A stretch of 64,000 nucleotides of DNA, from assembly GCF_002843315.1 (NCBI RefSeq), contig NZ_MVDD01000008.1:124001-188000 (forward strand), read 5' to 3'. Shown one piece after another: positions 61,685-64,000 of this stretch (its first letter is position 1; every line of letters starts with the position of its first letter). The translations under genes and the position numbers were made by a program. This DNA comes from Labilibaculum filiforme (lineage in GTDB: Bacteria; Bacteroidota; Bacteroidia; Bacteroidales; Marinifilaceae). Under the pieces are notes generated by a model. The model was not told the origin of the DNA. It saw nothing but the letters and a program-made list of their open reading frames with translations, and did no database searches.

Positions 61685-62104
61685 ATGGAATTTAAGCATA
61701 CAAAGAAAATACAAATTCGTTTTGGCGATATCGATTTAATGGGACATGCCAATAATGGCGTGCAGTTGAGTTATTTAGATTTGGCTCGAATGGAATATTT
61801 CCAAAAGGTTTATGGGGAGGTAATTGATTGGAAGGATGCCGCTTTAATTGTAGCTCATTTGGATATAGATTATTTGTCGCCCATATTTCTAAACGACAAA
61901 ATAGAAGTTCATACAAAAATCTATAAAATTGGAAACAAAAGCGTTTCCTTGCACCAGAATATTGTCGATTGTAAAACAGGAGAAATTAAAACGAAAACAT
62001 CGCAAGTAATGGTTGCTTTTAGTCCTAAATTAGGCGAAAGCATAAAAGTTCCGGAAACTTTAAAAATTAGAATCCGTGAGTTTGAAGGAAAAATATTGGC
62101 TTAA
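61685..62104 (+). CDS. Acyl-CoA thioesterase (4HBT family)
   Basis: I place the start at 61685 (MEFKHTKKIQIRFGDIDLMG), 139 residues; ten extra upstream residues are open. The hot-dog fold motif IRFGDIDLMGHANNGVQLSY contains the catalytic Asp and the N/GHxNN turn of the YbgC-type 4-hydroxybenzoyl-CoA thioesterase family. It hydrolyses acyl-CoA; the substrate is not visible from sequence. It is convergent with rimM. Confidence 0.9.
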   Translation: MEFKHTKKIQIRFGDIDLMGHANNGVQLSYLDLARMEYFQKVYGEVIDWKDAALIVAHLDIDYLSPIFLNDKIEVHTKIYKIGNKSVSLHQNIVDCKTGEIKTKTSQVMVAFSPKLGESIKVPETLKIRIREFEGKILA

Positions 62105-62157
62105 TTACTTTCTCAAGTAGAATTCGCACTTATTATTTGGGAAAGGGAAAAGAAGAT

Positions 62158-62700
62158 TTATTCTTCTAGATACATATCAATAAGGCCATCGGGAGTTTCC
62201 ATCGTGATGGTTTTATTTTCCTCATCAATTTCAATAAAGTTTTCTTCTGCAAAAGGAATCAGTATTTCCTGATTATTAACAGAAATAACCAGTACAATAT
62301 TTCCAGAGTAATCCTGAATGTCTTCAATTTCACCCAATTCGCCTTTTTCTTCATCAATATAAAGAAAGCCAATCAGTAAATTTGGATCCAAATCATCCGC
62401 GTCATCAATAAACTCAGGAACATCCTTCATGGGAATGTAAATGTCACAGCCAATAAATCGCTGTGCTTTAGCTTCCGAATCCATATCTTCTAAAAAAATG
62501 CGAACCGAGGAATGATTTCGCGGGCTTATTCCTTTTTTAGGAATAAAAAAAGGAACCAGTCCTCCGTCGATATCGACAAGAACTGATTCCAATTTATTTT
62601 TTTCAAGAAGATTGCTGTTTTTTTTGGCAACCAATTCGCCTTTAACTCCATGAGTTTTAGTAAATGTTCCGGCCAAATAACAATCTTCTATTCTAAGCAT
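62158..62700 (-). CDS. rimM: Ribosome maturation factor RimM
   Basis: The 180-residue protein has the RimM N-terminal barrel (YLAGTFTKTHGVKGELVAKK) and PRC-barrel C-terminal domain. It binds ribosomal protein S19 and helps 16S rRNA processing in the 30S subunit. It lies 10 bp downstream of rpsP, as in many bacteria, and is read from the same transcript. Confidence 0.95.
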   Translation of the reverse strand: MLRIEDCYLAGTFTKTHGVKGELVAKKNSNLLEKNKLESVLVDIDGGLVPFFIPKKGISPRNHSSVRIFLEDMDSEAKAQRFIGCDIYIPMKDVPEFIDDADDLDPNLLIGFLYIDEEKGELGEIEDIQDYSGNIVLVISVNNQEILIPFAEENFIEIDEENKTITMETPDGLIDMYLEE

Positions 62701-62710
62701 GCATTTAATA

Positions 62711-63256
62711 TTAAGCTTCAGTTTCTTCTGAACCTTCTTCAGTTGCAGCCTCTTCGCTAGTTGCTCCAGCTTCTTCAGCTTTAGCAGCAGCTTCAGCGTC
62801 AGCAGCTCTCTTAGCGATAGCTTCTGCTCTGTTTGAGCTAATTTTAGTTTCAGCTTCTAAACGAGCTTTCGATGCATCATCAGCATTTTTCGAAAGACTA
62901 TCTTTCTTAGCGTTGATTTTTGCGTCTTTCTCTTTTTTCCAAGCTTCGAATTTTACTTCAGCAGCAGCTTCATCAAAAGCTCCTTTTTTCACACCAGCAA
63001 GCAAGTGTCTTTTCATCATTACACCTTCGTAAGATAAAATTGCTCTTGCAGTGTCAGTTGGCTGAGCACCGTTTCCAAGCCAGTTAACAGCTTTGTCAAA
63101 ATCCAAGTTAATTGTAGCAGGATTGGTGTTTGGATTATAAGATCCAATACGCTCAATGTATTTACCATCACGTGGTGATCTGCTATCTGCTACCACAATG
63201 TGGTAGAATGCGTTTCTTTTACGACCGTGTCTAGCTAGTCTAATTTTTACTGGCAT
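62711..63256 (-). CDS. rpsP: 30S ribosomal protein S16
   Basis: The S16 domain fills about residues 1-80 ([37 protein letters not shown]). The remaining 100 residues are a lysine/alanine/glutamate-rich helical tail ([14 protein letters not shown] type), a common lineage-specific extension in Bacteroidota but long here (S16 is usually 80-90 residues). First gene of rpsP-rimM. Confidence 0.95.
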   Translation of the reverse strand: MPVKIRLARHGRKRNAFYHIVVADSRSPRDGKYIERIGSYNPNTNPATINLDFDKAVNWLGNGAQPTDTARAILSYEGVMMKRHLLAGVKKGAFDEAAAEVKFEAWKKEKDAKINAKKDSLSKNADDASKARLEAETKISSNRAEAIAKRAADAEAAAKAEEAGATSEEAATEEGSEETEA

Positions 63257-63283
63257 AACTTTTTTTTAATAAATGAATAAGTT

Positions 63284-63322
63284 GTGGTATGCATACCACG
63301 ATTTATAAGCGCGACAAAGATA
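63284..63322 (-). promoter_or_regulatory. rpsP promoter and leader palindrome
   Basis: The -7 element TATCTTTG is on the minus strand at 63322-63315. The leader between it and the rpsP ATG contains a perfect 16-bp palindrome GTGGTATGCATACCAC at 63284-63299. It could be an autoregulatory site for the ribosomal-protein operon. The rest of the 63257-63557 gap holds the divergent exonuclease promoter, which I cannot place. Confidence 0.5.
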
Positions 63323-63557
63323 CTATTTTATTTTTGATAAAAAACAGGTCGCGAAAGATTATTTTGTTGTCTATTAGTGATGTAGGTAAAGTATTAACTC
63401 TCAGTGTCTACAGAATAATAAACAGATGTTGGTAATTTAGAAGGAATAGTACATCTATATTTACTAATTTTGCCCTGCTGGATCCCTTTTTTTTATTCCT
63501 TATCTTCGCAAACCGCCTCTCATTTTAAGGCATAACTATATTAATTCTGATACTGAG

Positions 63558-64000
63558 ATGTTTTTAATATTTGATACAGAAACTACTGGCTTACCCAAAA
63601 AATGGAAAGCACCATTAAGTGATTTTGATAACTGGCCACGTATGGTGCAGTTAGCATGGCAATGTCACGATATGGAAGGGAAATTTCTCTTTGCAAAAAA
63701 CCATGTTATTACTCCTGATGGGTTTGTAATTCCTGAAGATGTAGTGGCGGTGCATGGTATTTCAACCGAAATAGCTCTGGAAAAAGGAATTCCGCTCGAA
63801 GAGGCCTTACTTGATTTTATGGAAGACGTAAGGAAATCGAAGTATGTGGTTGGACACAATGTTTCTTTTGATATAAATATAGTAGGCTGTGAACTTCTAC
63901 GCTGCGAGAAGGATGAACAGGAGCTGATTACGGCTGCTGCTCTTGATACTATGACTGGCAGTAAGGAATATTGTGATTTAAAGCGGAAAGGGCAGCTTAA
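63558..64000 (+). CDS. DnaQ-like 3'-5' exonuclease, C-terminus beyond window
   Basis: The first 147 codons are present. MFLIFDTETTGLP is the Exo I motif with the catalytic D-x-E, HGIST is a conserved later turn and VGHNVSFDINIVG holds the Exo II aspartate. Exo III is beyond the edge. The family includes the epsilon subunit of DNA polymerase III and larger fusions, and the missing part decides which this is. It is divergent from rpsP. Confidence 0.88.
   Translation, partial: MFLIFDTETTGLPKKWKAPLSDFDNWPRMVQLAWQCHDMEGKFLFAKNHVITPDGFVIPEDVVAVHGISTEIALEKGIPLEEALLDFMEDVRKSKYVVGHNVSFDINIVGCELLRCEKDEQELITAAALDTMTGSKEYCDLKRKGQL

Overview
The window is AT-rich DNA from a member of the Bacteroidota, most likely a marine fermentative Marinilabiliales-type bacterium (the order is inference). 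Supporting signs are promoters of the TTG / TAnnTTTG type, OxyR of the Bacteroidota form, SusC-type TonB biology, a cobalamin-dependent methylmalonyl-CoA mutase pair with an acetyl-CoA hydrolase/CoA-transferase (propionate/succinate metabolism), a very large secreted lamin-tail-domain protein, and prfB with a programmed +1 frameshift.

Positions 1-15335 look like a variable island ending at the 3' end of a tRNA-Ala(GGC) gene (15336-15409). Its left part is one long minus-strand defence operon, read right to left: hsdM (type I DNA methyltransferase), an ORF6N/PLD-like gene inserted between hsdM and hsdS with the translational-coupling junction duplicated, hsdS, a two-gene Kiwa system (kwaA, kwaB), a membrane KAP-type P-loop NTPase, an unrecognised small gene, and an AlbA_2 (Schlafen-type) gene cut by the window edge. 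No hsdR is visible; it may lie beyond the left edge. The right part of the island (about 9.8-15.3 kb, plus strand) holds a cluster of strong dyads that may be a structured RNA or a DNA origin, a frameshifted zinc-ribbon gene, a mazE/mazF remnant, a metallophosphoesterase, and an AbiE-like HTH/nucleotidyltransferase pair. Repeats (TGTAAACC pairs, 28-bp imperfect direct repeats, 10-bp repeats) occupy the gap before the tRNA.

From 15.4 kb onward the content is mostly chromosomal: tonB, hflX, asd, a giant surface protein, lpxK and sppA, folK, upp, radC, rpsT, two identical tRNA-Glu genes, oxyR, the CoA-transferase, a TPR histidine-kinase-like protein lacking the phosphoacceptor His, mpl, an MBL-fold hydrolase, small membrane proteins, mutB and mutA separated by a GxxExxY gene flanked by direct repeats, an exo/endonuclease-phosphatase lipoprotein, an ArsC-family protein, a MORN-repeat protein, prfB, two LPP20-like lipoproteins, recX and prmC, cls, two carboxypeptidase-regulatory-domain proteins, a divergent uracil-DNA glycosylase, dapD, a Sua5/TsaC-type gene, a head-GIN-domain protein, a 4HBT thioesterase, rpsP-rimM and the start of a DnaQ-like exonuclease.

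The most unusual structure is upstream of prfB: a 240-bp unit carrying a promoter, the prfB start codon and a derailed copy of the frameshift leader is repeated in tandem, giving three 19-codon decoy ORFs before the real gene. Other notable items are the 29-nt duplicated hsdM/hsdS junction, the dyad cluster at 10.3-10.6 kb, degenerate 42-bp tandem repeats at 47.3-47.55 kb, a 96-bp tandem duplication before the CoA-transferase gene, and three frameshifted genes.
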